A stretch of DNA of 64,000 nucleotides, taken from contig NAUB01000023.1 of assembly GCA_003676145.1 (NCBI GenBank), positions 186,001 through 250,000 of the forward strand, in the 5' to 3' direction. Shown here piece by piece: positions 32,549-41,710 of the stretch; the stretch's first letter is position 1; the number at the start of each line of letters is the position of its first letter. The position numbers were made by a program, and so were the translations under genes. The DNA comes from a gamma proteobacterium symbiont of Stewartia floridana (GTDB taxonomy: Bacteria > Pseudomonadota > Gammaproteobacteria > Chromatiales > Chromatiaceae). A model generated the notes under the pieces. The model was given only the letters and a program-made list of their open reading frames with translations, was not told the origin of the DNA and made no database searches.

Positions 32549-33097
32549 TTATCGACAAAGCCCCTGTTCCACTTCGTTGCGCATCTCCCTGCCCTGCAAC
32601 TTCTCAATCAGTTCCAGGGCAAAATCCATGGCGGTTCCCGGCCCCCTTGAGGTGATCACCTTATCGTCACTGATCACCGCATCGGGTTTCACATCGACCT
32701 GCGGCAGGTCCATACCATCGAGCACACCAGGATAGCTGGTCGCCTGGCGCCCATCCAGCAGACCGGCGCCAGCCAATACCTTCGGTGCGGCGCAGATCGC
32801 AGCCGTATATTTACCCTGCTGATGCAGCTGCTTGAGGATCGCATGAATCCTCGGATCCGCGTCGAGATAGTCGGCCCCGGGCAAGCCGCCAGGCAGCACC
32901 ACCATATCGAATTCATCCGCATTGACATCGTCAAGAGTGGTATCGGGTAGCAGTGTCACGCCACGTGACGCCTTGACCGGATTCTCATCGAGCCCGGCGG
33001 TGACCACCGTTACACCGGCCCGGGTCAGCAGGTCGGTGATGGTGACCGCTTCCAACTCTTCACACCCTTGTGCTAGGGGGACGAGGACGCGTGCCAT
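32549..33097 (-). CDS. yajL: DJ-1/PfpI-family protein, YajL-like
   Basis: This 182-residue protein has the flavodoxin-like DJ-1 fold. The nucleophilic Cys lies in the elbow AAICAAP (about residue 105), with the conserved Glu (GCEELEAVTITDLL) near the N terminus, and PGGLPGADYL and SRGPGTAMDFAL downstream. YajL/DJ-1 proteins protect against oxidative and carbonyl stress; the reported deglycase activity is debated. The gene starts inside the end of the yibQ-like gene (25-bp overlap), so they are probably translationally coupled. Confidence 0.92.
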   Translation of the reverse strand: MARVLVPLAQGCEELEAVTITDLLTRAGVTVVTAGLDENPVKASRGVTLLPDTTLDDVNADEFDMVVLPGGLPGADYLDADPRIHAILKQLHQQGKYTAAICAAPKVLAGAGLLDGRQATSYPGVLDGMDLPQVDVKPDAVISDDKVITSRGPGTAMDFALELIEKLQGREMRNEVEQGLCR

Positions 33098-33858
33098 TGT
33101 ACTCTCCTATCTTTGATGATTTGCGAAACCGGGACCAGTTCGATCCCCTGCTGTTTAAGTTTAGGCAACTCTTCCTGCAATACATCCAGTGTCGCCCGGT
33201 AGGGGTGGCCGATGCCGATCGCTTCACCCCGCTCCCGGGCGATCGCCACCAGTTTCTGCAACTGCTCTCTGATCAGCGGCTGTTCCGGTACATTGTCGAG
33301 AAACACATCCCGACGTCCACTGCTGATCAGATGGCGTTGCGCCACCCGTTCGGCCACGGTCAGTTCGGTGGTCCGGCTGTCGATGAAATAGAGTCCCTGA
33401 CGGCGTAACTCCGACATGATCCAGCGCATCGCCGTGGGATCCCGTGTCAGCAGACTCCCCATGTGGTTGTTGACCCCTACAACATAGGGGACCGAGGCGA
33501 GATTACGCTTCAACGTCGCCACAAAATGGGATTTTGGCATCGCCAGGGTCAGCGCCCCATTGCCCAGGGGATTGCCCAGATCGGACTCCATCGGTAGATG
33601 CAGCATCACCTCTTTATCGAGTTCGTGGGCGCGGATGGCCAACTGCCAGGTAAAGGGTGTTTGCGGCAGAAAGGCGTAAGTCACCGGACCGGGCAGATTG
33701 ATCGCCCGTTCGCCGGCGGCTTTCTGATTGCCCAGGTCATCGATGATCAGGCCGATCCTGACCGTTGGCTGCGGTTGAGGAGTCTGCTGAACGTCAGCTT
33801 TGAGGGCAGGGGAGAAGGCGATAACTGTCCATAGTCCGATCAGAAGCAGTCTGCTCAT
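33073..33858 (-). CDS. yibQ: Divergent polysaccharide deacetylase family protein (YibQ-like)
   Basis: This protein has 261 residues if started at the ATG at 33858, which gives a signal peptide (MSRLLLIGLWTVIAFSPALKA). Upstream codons are open but look non-coding. The NodB-like fold of the DUF610/YibQ group is seen in GLIIDDLGNQ, VMLHLPMES, GVNNHMGSLLT, YFIDSRTT and IGIGHPY. Probable metal-binding Asp/His residues are kept. In this group the enzymatic activity on peptidoglycan or polysaccharide is unproven. It lies in the conserved block gpmI-envC-ctpA-yibQ, which points to an envelope or division-associated role. Confidence 0.87.
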   Translation of the reverse strand: MSRLLLIGLWTVIAFSPALKADVQQTPQPQPTVRIGLIIDDLGNQKAAGERAINLPGPVTYAFLPQTPFTWQLAIRAHELDKEVMLHLPMESDLGNPLGNGALTLAMPKSHFVATLKRNLASVPYVVGVNNHMGSLLTRDPTAMRWIMSELRRQGLYFIDSRTTELTVAERVAQRHLISSGRRDVFLDNVPEQPLIREQLQKLVAIARERGEAIGIGHPYRATLDVLQEELPKLKQQGIELVPVSQIIKDRRVQWHASSSP

Positions 33859-33970
33859 CGGGTAGATGCTGTGGGCCTGCCGTTGCCGGCGTGGCAGGCC
33901 CTGAATTGGAGGCCATGGAAGCCTCCGTTGATACATATTCGAATCGGATAGTGCACAAGCTATCGGTTGT

Positions 33971-35296
33971 TTAACCCGCCCCTTTTCTGGCATTCAGGAT
34001 GGCGAGGCCCTTCAGCAGATTCAGCGCCTCACCCAGTTGATAATCTTTAGCGGCCACCGACTCGTCCCCTTGATCCGACTCGGATGACTGGCTCTCCTCA
34101 CCCTCCTCGTTGCCGTTCTCCAGGTGCCCGGTCAGATTCGACTCCTTGATCGGTCCAACCTGATCTTTCTCCACCTTGGAGAGGGTGAAGTCCTCCAACT
34201 CGATATCCGGCTTGATCCCTTCCGCCTGAATCGATCGCCCGGATGGGGTGAAGTAACGTGCGGTGGTCAGTTTCACTGCGGCGGTATCGGTGATCGGAAT
34301 GATGGTCTGGACAGATCCTTTACCGAAGGTCTGACTGCCCATGATGACAGCGCGCCCATGGTCCTGCAGCGCACCGGCCACGATCTCCGAAGCGGAGGCG
34401 GAGCCTTCATTCACCAGCACCACGATCGGCGCCCCTTCGAGCACATCGTCCGGCGCCGCTTCAAAACGCAGCTGGGAGTCGCTCTCACGTCCTTTGGTAT
34501 AGACGATCAGGCCATCTTCGAGAAAGGCGTCACTGACCGAGACAGCGGCATTCAACACGCCGCCCGGATTGTTGCGCAGATCCAGCACCATACCCTGCAG
34601 ATCGCCTTCGGACTCGCCTTTCAGCTTACGCAGCACTTTCAGCATGTCCCGTGCGGTATGGGTCTGAAACTGGGAGATGCGCAAATAGGCAAAGCGATCG
34701 TCCAGCAGCCGGCTCTTGACGCTGGCGACCCGAATCACATCCCGCACCACGGTGATCTTGATCGGCTTCTCTTCACCTTTGCGGATGATGGTCAGCTCCA
34801 GTGGGGTACCCGGTTTGCCGCGCATCAGGGCAACCGCCTCATTCAGGCTCATGCCCTTAACCGGTGTCTCATCGAGGCGCACGATCAGATCGCCGCTGCG
34901 TACACCGGCCCTGGCCGCCGGCGTGTCATCGATCGGCGCGATCACTTTGACAAAGCCATCTTCCATGCCCACCTCGATGCCCAGGCCACCAAACTCACCT
35001 TTGGTGCCGACCTGCAGGTCCTTATAGTCTTCCGCATCCAGGTAGTTGGAGTGGGGATCGAGCCCGGAAACCATGCCGCGGATGGCGTTTTCCAGCAACA
35101 CCTCATCCTCCACAGGCTCCACATAGTTGGCTTTGATCCGTCCGAAAATATCCGCAAAGGTTCTCAGCTGCTGCAGCGGCAGGTTGTTCTTGGACTCCCC
35201 ATCCTCCTCTGCAGGCAGTGCCAAAGGTATCAGCATGACAGCCATTACTATCAGGCTGAAACCCAGTCGGTTATTCCGCATAACGGCTTTCATCAT
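33971..35296 (-). CDS. ctpA: Carboxyl-terminal processing protease (S41)
   Basis: This 441-residue exported serine protease has a signal peptide (residues 1-29, ending LPA), a short N-terminal helical domain, a PDZ domain (FGGLGIEVGMEDGFVKVIAPIDDTPA, about residues 100-185) and the S41 catalytic domain. The Ser nucleophile is in GSASASEIVAG and the catalytic Lys in GSQTFGKGSV. It cleaves C-termini of periplasmic proteins, including murein hydrolases in relatives. Its position between envC and yibQ suggests it acts on cell-wall remodelling. The C-terminal tail is acidic, Glu/Ser-rich and variable. Confidence 0.94.
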   Translation of the reverse strand: MMKAVMRNNRLGFSLIVMAVMLIPLALPAEEDGESKNNLPLQQLRTFADIFGRIKANYVEPVEDEVLLENAIRGMVSGLDPHSNYLDAEDYKDLQVGTKGEFGGLGIEVGMEDGFVKVIAPIDDTPAARAGVRSGDLIVRLDETPVKGMSLNEAVALMRGKPGTPLELTIIRKGEEKPIKITVVRDVIRVASVKSRLLDDRFAYLRISQFQTHTARDMLKVLRKLKGESEGDLQGMVLDLRNNPGGVLNAAVSVSDAFLEDGLIVYTKGRESDSQLRFEAAPDDVLEGAPIVVLVNEGSASASEIVAGALQDHGRAVIMGSQTFGKGSVQTIIPITDTAAVKLTTARYFTPSGRSIQAEGIKPDIELEDFTLSKVEKDQVGPIKESNLTGHLENGNEEGEESQSSESDQGDESVAAKDYQLGEALNLLKGLAILNARKGAG

Positions 35297-35431
35297 CTGC
35301 TTTTCCTACATTTGTCCCGCTACTTCAGTAGCTGGCTCATTATTCGATGCGGCCGGGGCATCTCAACAGGGTCTGCCAATGCTCAACCCGCCGCTTGAAA
35401 CACACTACTGAGCGATCTCCGTCCATGATCT

Positions 35432-36679
35432 TCAGCGTCGTGCCAATCTGTCGCTCTGTGTGTTGTGAGTAACTGGATAAAAAGATAGTTCCTTCACAGC
35501 CTTACCCGCAATCACCCGACCCCGGATCCGACGACACCATTGGGTTGGATTTTTCGGCTTTCCGTTATGCCTGATTCCAAAATAGACACCCGATGAGGAG
35601 CGGCCCCCGCTATTACCCACCTGGGCAACCACCTCACCTGGCTCCACCCACTCTCCGGTCTCTTTGAAAAGACTTTGGTTGTGCCCGTAAAGACTCATAA
35701 AGCCTTCACCATGATCAATGATCAACAGCAGGCCAAACCCCCTTAACCAGTCGGCAAATGCCACTCTGCCGTGGTGAATCGCCCGCACCTCCTGTCCTTC
35801 CGGTGCGGAGATCAGCACCCCGTCCCATTTCAGTTTACCCACCTCCCGGGTGGAACCGAATCGGGCAACCAGCTTGCCGCTGGATGGCCAGGGCAGCTTG
35901 CCTTTGCGCTTTTGAAAGGAGACATGGGCGGTTGGATTGATCGGGATATCCACCAGCGCCTGTTGTATCTCCTGCAGCAGAGACTGCAGCTGCTTCTCAT
36001 CGCTCTTCAGACTTTGCAGCTCCTGCCCTTTGTTTTTCAATCGGCTGTTGAGACTGGCGATGATCTTTTTACGCCCCGACTGAGCCGCTTCGAGCTGCTT
36101 CTTCTGAGTCAGGTTTTTAGCTTGGAGTTGTTGCAGGCGCTGCTCCTCCCGAGCAATTTGCTGCTCAATCGCGTTCAATTTCTGCAGATTCACCCGAATC
36201 TGTTCCATCTGTTTCAGGCGGGCCGTATTAAAGTAATCGTAATACACCATCACCCGACTGACTACTGCTGGATCTTGTTGATTGAGCAGGATTTTCATTT
36301 TTTCCTGCCGCCCCATGGCGTAGGCGGCGCGCAGCTGTCGTTCCAGCGATGATCGATGTTGATCCAGGCGCAGACGGGCATCCGCCCGCTCACCCTCCAA
36401 CTCCGACAGACGACGCTGTTGGCGCTTCAAAGTCTGCCCGGTGACCCGAATCCGGCGGGCCAGGGTACCGATCTGTGTCTCCATCTCCTGCAGTGCCTGG
36501 CTCTGCTCCTGCCGCTTGCCTTCCGTACTGCGTAGCTGCTGCTGCAGCGTCTGAATCTTGCGTTTGACCTCTTCGAGTTTTGTCTTTGCCTCCTTTTCCG
36601 AGGCCTCCGCGGCTACCTGCGACGCCGTCAAGGCGAGACAGCCAGCAACACAGAGCGCCGCAAGGCGACTCAGACGCAC
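35432..36679 (-). CDS. envC: EnvC-like murein hydrolase activator (coiled coil + LytM/M23)
   Basis: This 415-residue exported protein has a signal peptide (ending VAAEA), two long coiled coils (about residues 25-260, full of Gln/Arg/Leu heptads) and a C-terminal LytM domain. EnvC-type LytM domains are degenerate: the usual HxxxD and HxH metal ligands are largely missing (RFGSTREVGKLKWDGVLI, HHGRVAFADWLRGFGLLLIIDHG). They activate amidases AmiA/B at the septum and do not cut murein directly. It is recruited by FtsEX in relatives. Only three bases separate it from gpmI, consistent with the conserved operon. Confidence 0.92.
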   Translation of the reverse strand: MRLSRLAALCVAGCLALTASQVAAEASEKEAKTKLEEVKRKIQTLQQQLRSTEGKRQEQSQALQEMETQIGTLARRIRVTGQTLKRQQRRLSELEGERADARLRLDQHRSSLERQLRAAYAMGRQEKMKILLNQQDPAVVSRVMVYYDYFNTARLKQMEQIRVNLQKLNAIEQQIAREEQRLQQLQAKNLTQKKQLEAAQSGRKKIIASLNSRLKNKGQELQSLKSDEKQLQSLLQEIQQALVDIPINPTAHVSFQKRKGKLPWPSSGKLVARFGSTREVGKLKWDGVLISAPEGQEVRAIHHGRVAFADWLRGFGLLLIIDHGEGFMSLYGHNQSLFKETGEWVEPGEVVAQVGNSGGRSSSGVYFGIRHNGKPKNPTQWCRRIRGRVIAGKAVKELSFYPVTHNTQSDRLARR

Positions 36680-36682
36680 AGA

Positions 36683-38236
36683 TCAAGCCTCATCAAACTC
36701 AATCAGAGAGCGCCCCTTCATCTCATCCGGTTGTGACAATCCCATGATCTTCAGCAGCGTCGGGGAGATATCGCAGAGTGCGCCGCCTTCCAGCAGCTGG
36801 GCATTATGCCGGCCGATATAGATCAGCGGCACCGGATTGGTGGTGTGAGCCGTATGTGGCTGATGGTTGATATGATCCTCCATCTGTTCCGCATTGCCGT
36901 GGTCGGCGGTGACCAGCATCTCCCCATCGACCCGATGCAGCGCCTTGAGCACACGACCCAGGCAGTGGTCCAGGGTTTCGATGGCCAGCTTGGCTGCCTC
37001 GAACTTGCCGGTATGACCCACCATATCGCTGTTGGCAAAGTTACAGATGATGGCGTCGTATTTGCCGCTCTCGATGGCTTCCACAAGATGGTCCGTCACC
37101 TCTTCCGCGCTCATCTCCGGCTTCAGATCGTAGGTCGCTACCTGGGGAGAGGGCACCAGAATCCGGTCTTCACCTTCAAACGGTTTTTCACGACCGCCAT
37201 TGAAGAAGAAAGTGACATGGGCATACTTCTCCGTCTCAGCCAGACGCAACTGCAGCAGACCCTGTTTGGCAATGTATTCACCAAACACATTGCGCAATTT
37301 CTCGGGAGGAAAGGCGACCGGGATATCAAACTGTTTGTGGTAACGGGTCAGGCTGACAAACTCCGCCAGGGCCGGAACCCGCTCCCGTTTGAAGGCATCA
37401 AAGTCAGCCTCGACAAAAGACTTGGTGAGCTGTCTTGCCCGGTCCGCCCGATAGTTGAGAAACAGCATCACATCACCATCTTCCACTCTGGCAGGGGATG
37501 CGCCCGCCGGGGTCACCGAGGTCGAGGCGACAAACTCATCGGTCTCACCCCGTTGATAGGCGTCGTGCAGTCCGCTGATCGCATCTTCCACCTGATATTC
37601 CGCTTTGCCGTCCACCAGCAGATTGTAGGCCTGTTCCACCCGCTCCCAGCGATTGTCCCGATCCATTGCGTAGTAGCGGCCGATCAGACTGGCGATACGC
37701 CCCACACCCAAAGATTCAAACACTTCATTCAGGGCGACCAGAGAGGCTTCGGCACTTTTCGGCGGAGTATCCCGACCATCCAGAAACGCATGGAAATAGA
37801 CCTGCTTGGCACCACGATCGACCGCCAGCTTGGCCATCGCATGAATGTGTTCTTCATGGCTGTGCACACCGCCTGGAGAGAGCAGCCCGAGCAGATGCAC
37901 GGTCTTGCCGCTCTCGGCCGCCTTGTCCACAGCAGCGGTCAATGTCTGATTGGTGAAGAACGAGCCGGTGCGGATTGAACGGGAGACCCGGGTAAACTCC
38001 TGGTATACGACTCGACCGGCCCCCAGGTTGAGATGACCCACTTCGGAGTTGCCCATCTGTCCGCCCGGCAAACCCACGGCTGCCCCCGTCGTGGTAATCA
38101 GGGTATGCGGATGCTCACGCCACAATCGATCCCAAACCGGAGTACGGGCTTCTGTGATGGCATTTACTTCTGTGTCTTCACTATAACCCCAACCATCCAG
38201 AATGGTCAGGACGACCGGTTTAGGTCTGTCGCTCAT
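36683..38236 (-). CDS. gpmI: 2,3-bisphosphoglycerate-independent phosphoglycerate mutase
   Basis: This 517-residue Mn2+-dependent enzyme interconverts 3- and 2-phosphoglycerate. The metal site is TILDGWGYS, the phosphorylated Ser is in [14 protein letters not shown], and C-terminal metal ligands are in SDMVGHTG and TADHGNAEQ. The start is the ATG at 38236 (AAAGAGAATCAAC upstream); an upstream extension of the frame is rejected. The enzyme needs no 2,3-BPG. It is the first gene of the gpmI-envC-ctpA-yibQ-yajL run. Identity is secure. Confidence 0.96.
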   Translation of the reverse strand: MSDRPKPVVLTILDGWGYSEDTEVNAITEARTPVWDRLWREHPHTLITTTGAAVGLPGGQMGNSEVGHLNLGAGRVVYQEFTRVSRSIRTGSFFTNQTLTAAVDKAAESGKTVHLLGLLSPGGVHSHEEHIHAMAKLAVDRGAKQVYFHAFLDGRDTPPKSAEASLVALNEVFESLGVGRIASLIGRYYAMDRDNRWERVEQAYNLLVDGKAEYQVEDAISGLHDAYQRGETDEFVASTSVTPAGASPARVEDGDVMLFLNYRADRARQLTKSFVEADFDAFKRERVPALAEFVSLTRYHKQFDIPVAFPPEKLRNVFGEYIAKQGLLQLRLAETEKYAHVTFFFNGGREKPFEGEDRILVPSPQVATYDLKPEMSAEEVTDHLVEAIESGKYDAIICNFANSDMVGHTGKFEAAKLAIETLDHCLGRVLKALHRVDGEMLVTADHGNAEQMEDHINHQPHTAHTTNPVPLIYIGRHNAQLLEGGALCDISPTLLKIMGLSQPDEMKGRSLIEFDEA

Positions 38237-38578
38237 GTTGATTCTCTTTAACTCAAGACTTTTTTGCGCGGTAAGCGGTGGTAATTGGTGGTCAAAAAAA
38301 ACTGTCTGATAATTCAGTCGCAATTAAATCACCAAATAACAGAGCAGACCAGAAAAGCAACGGGATTTGATGGGTGATAAACGGGGTTTACCGGTTTTTT
38401 GGTTCAGATTGGGATGGAAAACGGTTTATCCCTGCAAACTGTAAGGCTTGAGGGCTGGCTGGGGGCCCCTGTTACGCAAAAAAATGGACAAAAAGTAACC
38501 AGAACAAATAAAGGGGTTCTCATTGCCACGAAAAACAGCGTATTATTGTATTAGTTACTAATAAAAGGCTGGACGTAT
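38237..38578. other. Divergent gpmI/arsR intergenic region
   Basis: This 342-bp region has no supported gene. A GCG-containing decamer-like stretch (about 38261-38293) lies near the gpmI start, resembling the arrays at 25251 and 32451 but more degenerate. The right end contains a possible promoter (TTGCCA at 38523-38528, TTGTAT at 38546-38551, 17-base spacer) and the palindrome of the ArsR gene. Confidence 0.45.
38549..38563. promoter_or_regulatory. Probable operator of the ArsR gene (15-bp palindrome)
   Basis: TATTAGT-T-ACTAATA is a perfect palindrome with a 1-base centre, 16 bases before the ArsR start and overlapping the putative -10 element and the likely transcription start. This is the expected place for an autorepressor site. 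Confidence 0.6.
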
Positions 38579-38941
38579 ATGGAACACAAGTACAGTAAAA
38601 GCGCCCAACCCCTGGAGTTGAATGAACCCGAGGGCATGAGTAATCTGTTTGCCACAGATGACGATGTCGACCGCGCCTCCCGCTCTCTGAAGGCCATGTC
38701 ACATCCACTGAGGTTGAAGATTCTGTGCACCCTTGGCGGTCAGGAAGTCAGTGTCCAGGAGATTGTCGAACAGGTGGGCACCTCTCAGAGCAATATCTCG
38801 CAGCACCTTGCGATATTGCGGGACAAGGGCATTCTCGCCTCGCGTAAGGATGCCAACCGGGTCTACTACCGGGTCAGCGATTTCCGCACCCTGAAATTGA
38901 TCGGCATGATGCGGGAAGTCTTCTGTACCCACACCCCCTGA
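38579..38941 (+). CDS. ArsR-family repressor, probable persulfide sensor (SqrR/BigR type)
   Basis: This 120-residue winged helix-turn-helix protein contains SHPLRLKILCTLGGQEVSVQEI, the recognition region TSQSNISQHLAILRDKGI and the beta wing NRVYYRVSD. There are exactly two Cys, C50 in the ILC segment and C116 in REVFC. Their 66-residue spacing equals that of the reactive pairs in SqrR (C41/C107) and BigR (C42/C108), which form a tetrasulfide with persulfides and release DNA. The arsenic-type metal motif (ELCVCDL) is absent. The next gene is a rhodanese, consistent with sulfur control. It is inserted between the otherwise conserved gpmI and yibN blocks. Sensing of reactive sulfur is inferred. 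Confidence 0.82.
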   Translation: MEHKYSKSAQPLELNEPEGMSNLFATDDDVDRASRSLKAMSHPLRLKILCTLGGQEVSVQEIVEQVGTSQSNISQHLAILRDKGILASRKDANRVYYRVSDFRTLKLIGMMREVFCTHTP

Positions 38942-39117
38942 TCGCTCAACAGCAAAGCCTCATCCTGCTGCCGCCCCGTAGAATCAGATAAAAACTCCCA
39001 TGGCTGTGCACTGCACAGCCATTTTTAGCTGCTCTGGCCACTCACCCCTTAACCATTGCTGCTGGCTGGTATAAACTCCGCTCCCTGTAGAACAATCAGC
39101 TGCACATGAGGCGCCGA

Positions 39118-39540
39118 ATGGAACAACTCATCGAATTTGCGATGAATCACTGGGTACTCGTCACGTCCTTTTCACTGGTCGCGGGCCTTTTGATCTTCAA
39201 TCTCTCTCACAGCGACAAGAGCGCTGTCGGGCCCTCTGCCGCCACAGAGTTGATCAACAGCCGGGAAGCGGTGGTGGTCGATGTGAGGCCGGCGGCGGAC
39301 TTCAACAAAGGCCACATCATCAATGCCATCAATATTCCCAGCAATGGCTTCGCCAGCCAGATCGGTGCATTGAACAAGTATAAGGACAAACCGATCATCG
39401 TCAGCTGTCGATCCGGTGCTCAGTCATCCGCCGCCTGCCAACATTTGAAGAAAGCCGGGTTTGAAGAGGTGTTCAACCTAAAAGGCGGTATACTCGCCTG
39501 GCAGAGTGACAACCTGCCTGTCACACGTAAGAAAAAGTAG
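39118..39540 (+). CDS. yibN: Membrane-anchored rhodanese-like sulfurtransferase (YibN)
   Basis: This 140-residue protein has one N-terminal transmembrane helix (about residues 10-28) and a single rhodanese domain: VVDVRPAADFNKGHI, then the active-site loop VSCRSGAQS with the catalytic Cys, and LKGGILAWQ at the end. Start: the ATG at 39118 has GAGG upstream and is preferred over the ATG at 39106. It lies in the conserved yibN-secB-gpsA order (grxC, often present between yibN and secB, is absent). The soluble domain orientation should be cytoplasmic. The physiological sulfur donor is unknown. Confidence 0.9.
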   Translation: MEQLIEFAMNHWVLVTSFSLVAGLLIFNLSHSDKSAVGPSAATELINSREAVVVDVRPAADFNKGHIINAINIPSNGFASQIGALNKYKDKPIIVSCRSGAQSSAACQHLKKAGFEEVFNLKGGILAWQSDNLPVTRKKK

Positions 39541-39561
39541 TCTCACCACCAGGAAACCAAC

Positions 39562-40047
39562 ATGACCGAAGAAGCCAAGCAAGACGCGCCGAACCGAGAA
39601 TTTGCCGTTCAACGCATCTACACCAAGGATATCTCTTTTGAGACCCCCAACTCTCCGGCTGTTTTCCAGCAGGAGTGGAAGCCGGAAACCGGGGTCAATC
39701 TGAATACCGAAGTCAACAAACTCACCGATGATGTTTTCGAGGTCACCCTGACGGTCACGGTCACCACAAAACTGGGTGAGCAGACCGCCTACCTGGCAGA
39801 AGTCAAACAGGCCGGGATCTTCACCGCCAAGGGCTTCCCGGAACAGGAGATGGGCCCTCTGCTGGGTGCCTTCTGTCCCAACCAGCTGTTTCCCTATGTG
39901 CGGGAAGTGGTCTCTGATCTGATCACCAAGGGCAGTTTTCCGCAGATGGTTCTGCAGCCGGTCAATTTCGACATGATCTACGCGCAACACCAGCAGGAGC
40001 GGGCAAAACGTGCCGAGGCAGAGACTGAAGGCCAAAGTCAGCATTAA
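39562..40047 (+). CDS. secB: Protein-export chaperone SecB
   Basis: This 161-residue tetrameric chaperone keeps precursors unfolded for SecA. Family segments are FAVQRIYTKDISFETPNSP near the N terminus, QEWKPETGVNLNT, and LFPYVREVVSDLITKGSFPQMVLQPVNFD in the C-terminal half. The C-terminal tail is charged. It lies 21 bases after yibN and its stop overlaps the gpsA start by one base (TAATG), showing translational coupling. Identity is secure. Confidence 0.96.
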   Translation: MTEEAKQDAPNREFAVQRIYTKDISFETPNSPAVFQQEWKPETGVNLNTEVNKLTDDVFEVTLTVTVTTKLGEQTAYLAEVKQAGIFTAKGFPEQEMGPLLGAFCPNQLFPYVREVVSDLITKGSFPQMVLQPVNFDMIYAQHQQERAKRAEAETEGQSQH

Positions 40048-41057
40048 TGAGCGGCACCAGGGAACAAGCCGTAGCGGTTCTGGGTGCCGGTTCCTGGGGG
40101 ACCGCACTCGCCATACTGCTGAGCAGTGAGGGACAGCCAGTACGAATCTGGGGACATCTACAGGCCGAAGTCGATGCACTGATCGAGGACCGGGAGAATC
40201 GACAGTTTCTTCCAGGCGTCCCGCTGCCCCCCTCCCTGACCCCGGAAGCAGACCTGCAGCGAACCCTGGCAGAGGCTTCTGAGGTAATCATCGCCGTACC
40301 CAGCCACGCCTTCAGCGCGGTTACCAAAGCCATCGCACCGCTGATCGATGGCAATCCGGGTATTGCCTGGGCCACCAAGGGATTCGAACCGGGCAGCCAG
40401 CGACTGCTCAGCGAAGTGGCCGCCAACCATCTGCCCGGCCGGGATCTGGCCGTGATCTCAGGCCCCACCTTTGCCGGTGAAGTGGCCAGAGGACTACCGA
40501 CTGCGATTACGGTCGCCTCAACCAACCCGACTCATGCCGAGCGCCTGGCCAACAGACTGCATACCTCCTGGTTTCGTGCCTATACCAGCAGCGACATGAT
40601 CGGTGTGCAGGTAGGTGGTGCCAGTAAAAACGTGCTGGCGATCGCCGCCGGCATCGCCGACGGACTCGGATTCGGCGCCAACACCCGATCCGCCCTGATT
40701 ACCCGTGGCCTCACAGAAATCATGCGCCTGGGGCTGAAACTCGGTGGAAAATCCGAAACTTTCATGGGGCTGGCCGGATTGGGCGATCTACTGCTCACCT
40801 GTACCGACAACCAGTCCCGCAATCGCCGCATGGGTCTCGCCCTGGCCGAGGGTCAGACACTCGACACCGCGAGGGCGAAAATCGGGCAGGAGGTTGAGGG
40901 TGTGCATACCGCTAAAGAGGTCTACGCCCTGGCTCAACGACTGCAGGTCGAAATGCCGATTTCGGAGCAGGTCTACCGGGTGCTTTATGAGGACCTGAGC
41001 CCGAAAACCGCGGTCCAGAACCTGTTGGACAGAAGTCAGAAGGCAGAAGGGCTCTGA
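40047..41057 (+). CDS. gpsA: Glycerol-3-phosphate dehydrogenase [NAD(P)+]
   Basis: This 336-residue cytoplasmic enzyme reduces dihydroxyacetone phosphate to sn-glycerol 3-phosphate for phospholipids. The Rossmann motif is VLGAGSWGTALA. ISGPTFAGEVARG and the catalytic Lys region GGASKNVLAIAAGIADGLGFGANTRSALITRG are as in the family, followed by MGLAGLGDLLLTCTDNQSRNR. The start overlaps the secB stop. Identity is secure. Confidence 0.96.
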   Translation: MSGTREQAVAVLGAGSWGTALAILLSSEGQPVRIWGHLQAEVDALIEDRENRQFLPGVPLPPSLTPEADLQRTLAEASEVIIAVPSHAFSAVTKAIAPLIDGNPGIAWATKGFEPGSQRLLSEVAANHLPGRDLAVISGPTFAGEVARGLPTAITVASTNPTHAERLANRLHTSWFRAYTSSDMIGVQVGGASKNVLAIAAGIADGLGFGANTRSALITRGLTEIMRLGLKLGGKSETFMGLAGLGDLLLTCTDNQSRNRRMGLALAEGQTLDTARAKIGQEVEGVHTAKEVYALAQRLQVEMPISEQVYRVLYEDLSPKTAVQNLLDRSQKAEGL

Positions 41058-41211
41058 GCTAACGGCTCAGCCAGGGCGTACGGTAACCGTATGGTGCTGA
41101 GTTAAAGCGTACTTGGTGGGGCATGGCCCCAGCAAAATCCCTCTAATACACTGGATGCGATGTATCTCCTGGCGCTTAAGATAAGTGCCATTCATGCCGG
41201 AACCCGATTGA

Positions 41212-41676
41212 TCACTCACCGCCGAGATAGTCACACTGGCGCCAGGCTTCATACAGGATCAAAGCCACCGCATTGGAGAGATTGAGACTGCGGCTGTGAG
41301 GCTTCATCGGTATACGGATACGCTGCTGGGGATCCAGTGCCTGCAGAACTTCTGCCGGCAGCCCCCGGCTCTCGGGGCCGAACAGCAGCGCATCGCCAGG
41401 CTTGTAATCAACCGCAGCATAGCCACGCTGCCCCTTGGTTGTGCAGGCAAACAGTCGCTCGGGCCTCAGCTCGGCAAGAAATTCATCGAGCGAAGCATAT
41501 TCCCCAACATCGGCCCATTCATGATAGTCGAGACCTGCCCGCCGTAAACGTTTATCATCCAGCTTGAAACCCAGGGGGTGAATCAAATGCAATTTGCTGC
41601 CACTATTGGCACACAGGCGTATGATGTTACCTGTATTCGGTGGGATCTCTGGCTCATAGAGTACGATATGAAACAC
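41212..41676 (-). CDS. trmL: tRNA (cytidine/uridine-2'-O-)-methyltransferase TrmL
   Basis: This 154-residue SPOUT-class methyltransferase modifies the wobble base of tRNA-Leu. The N terminus [26 protein letters not shown] and the trefoil-knot motifs [11 protein letters not shown] and [26 protein letters not shown] are diagnostic. The length is typical for TrmL (about 155 residues, no N-terminal RNA-binding extension). It converges with gpsA and diverges from the DHOD gene. In E. coli trmL is also close to gpsA. Confidence 0.95.
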   Translation of the reverse strand: MFHIVLYEPEIPPNTGNIIRLCANSGSKLHLIHPLGFKLDDKRLRRAGLDYHEWADVGEYASLDEFLAELRPERLFACTTKGQRGYAAVDYKPGDALLFGPESRGLPAEVLQALDPQQRIRIPMKPHSRSLNLSNAVALILYEAWRQCDYLGGE

Positions 41677-41710
41677 CCCACCCTCCTAACTGAAGATTAT
41701 ATGAAGGTTC

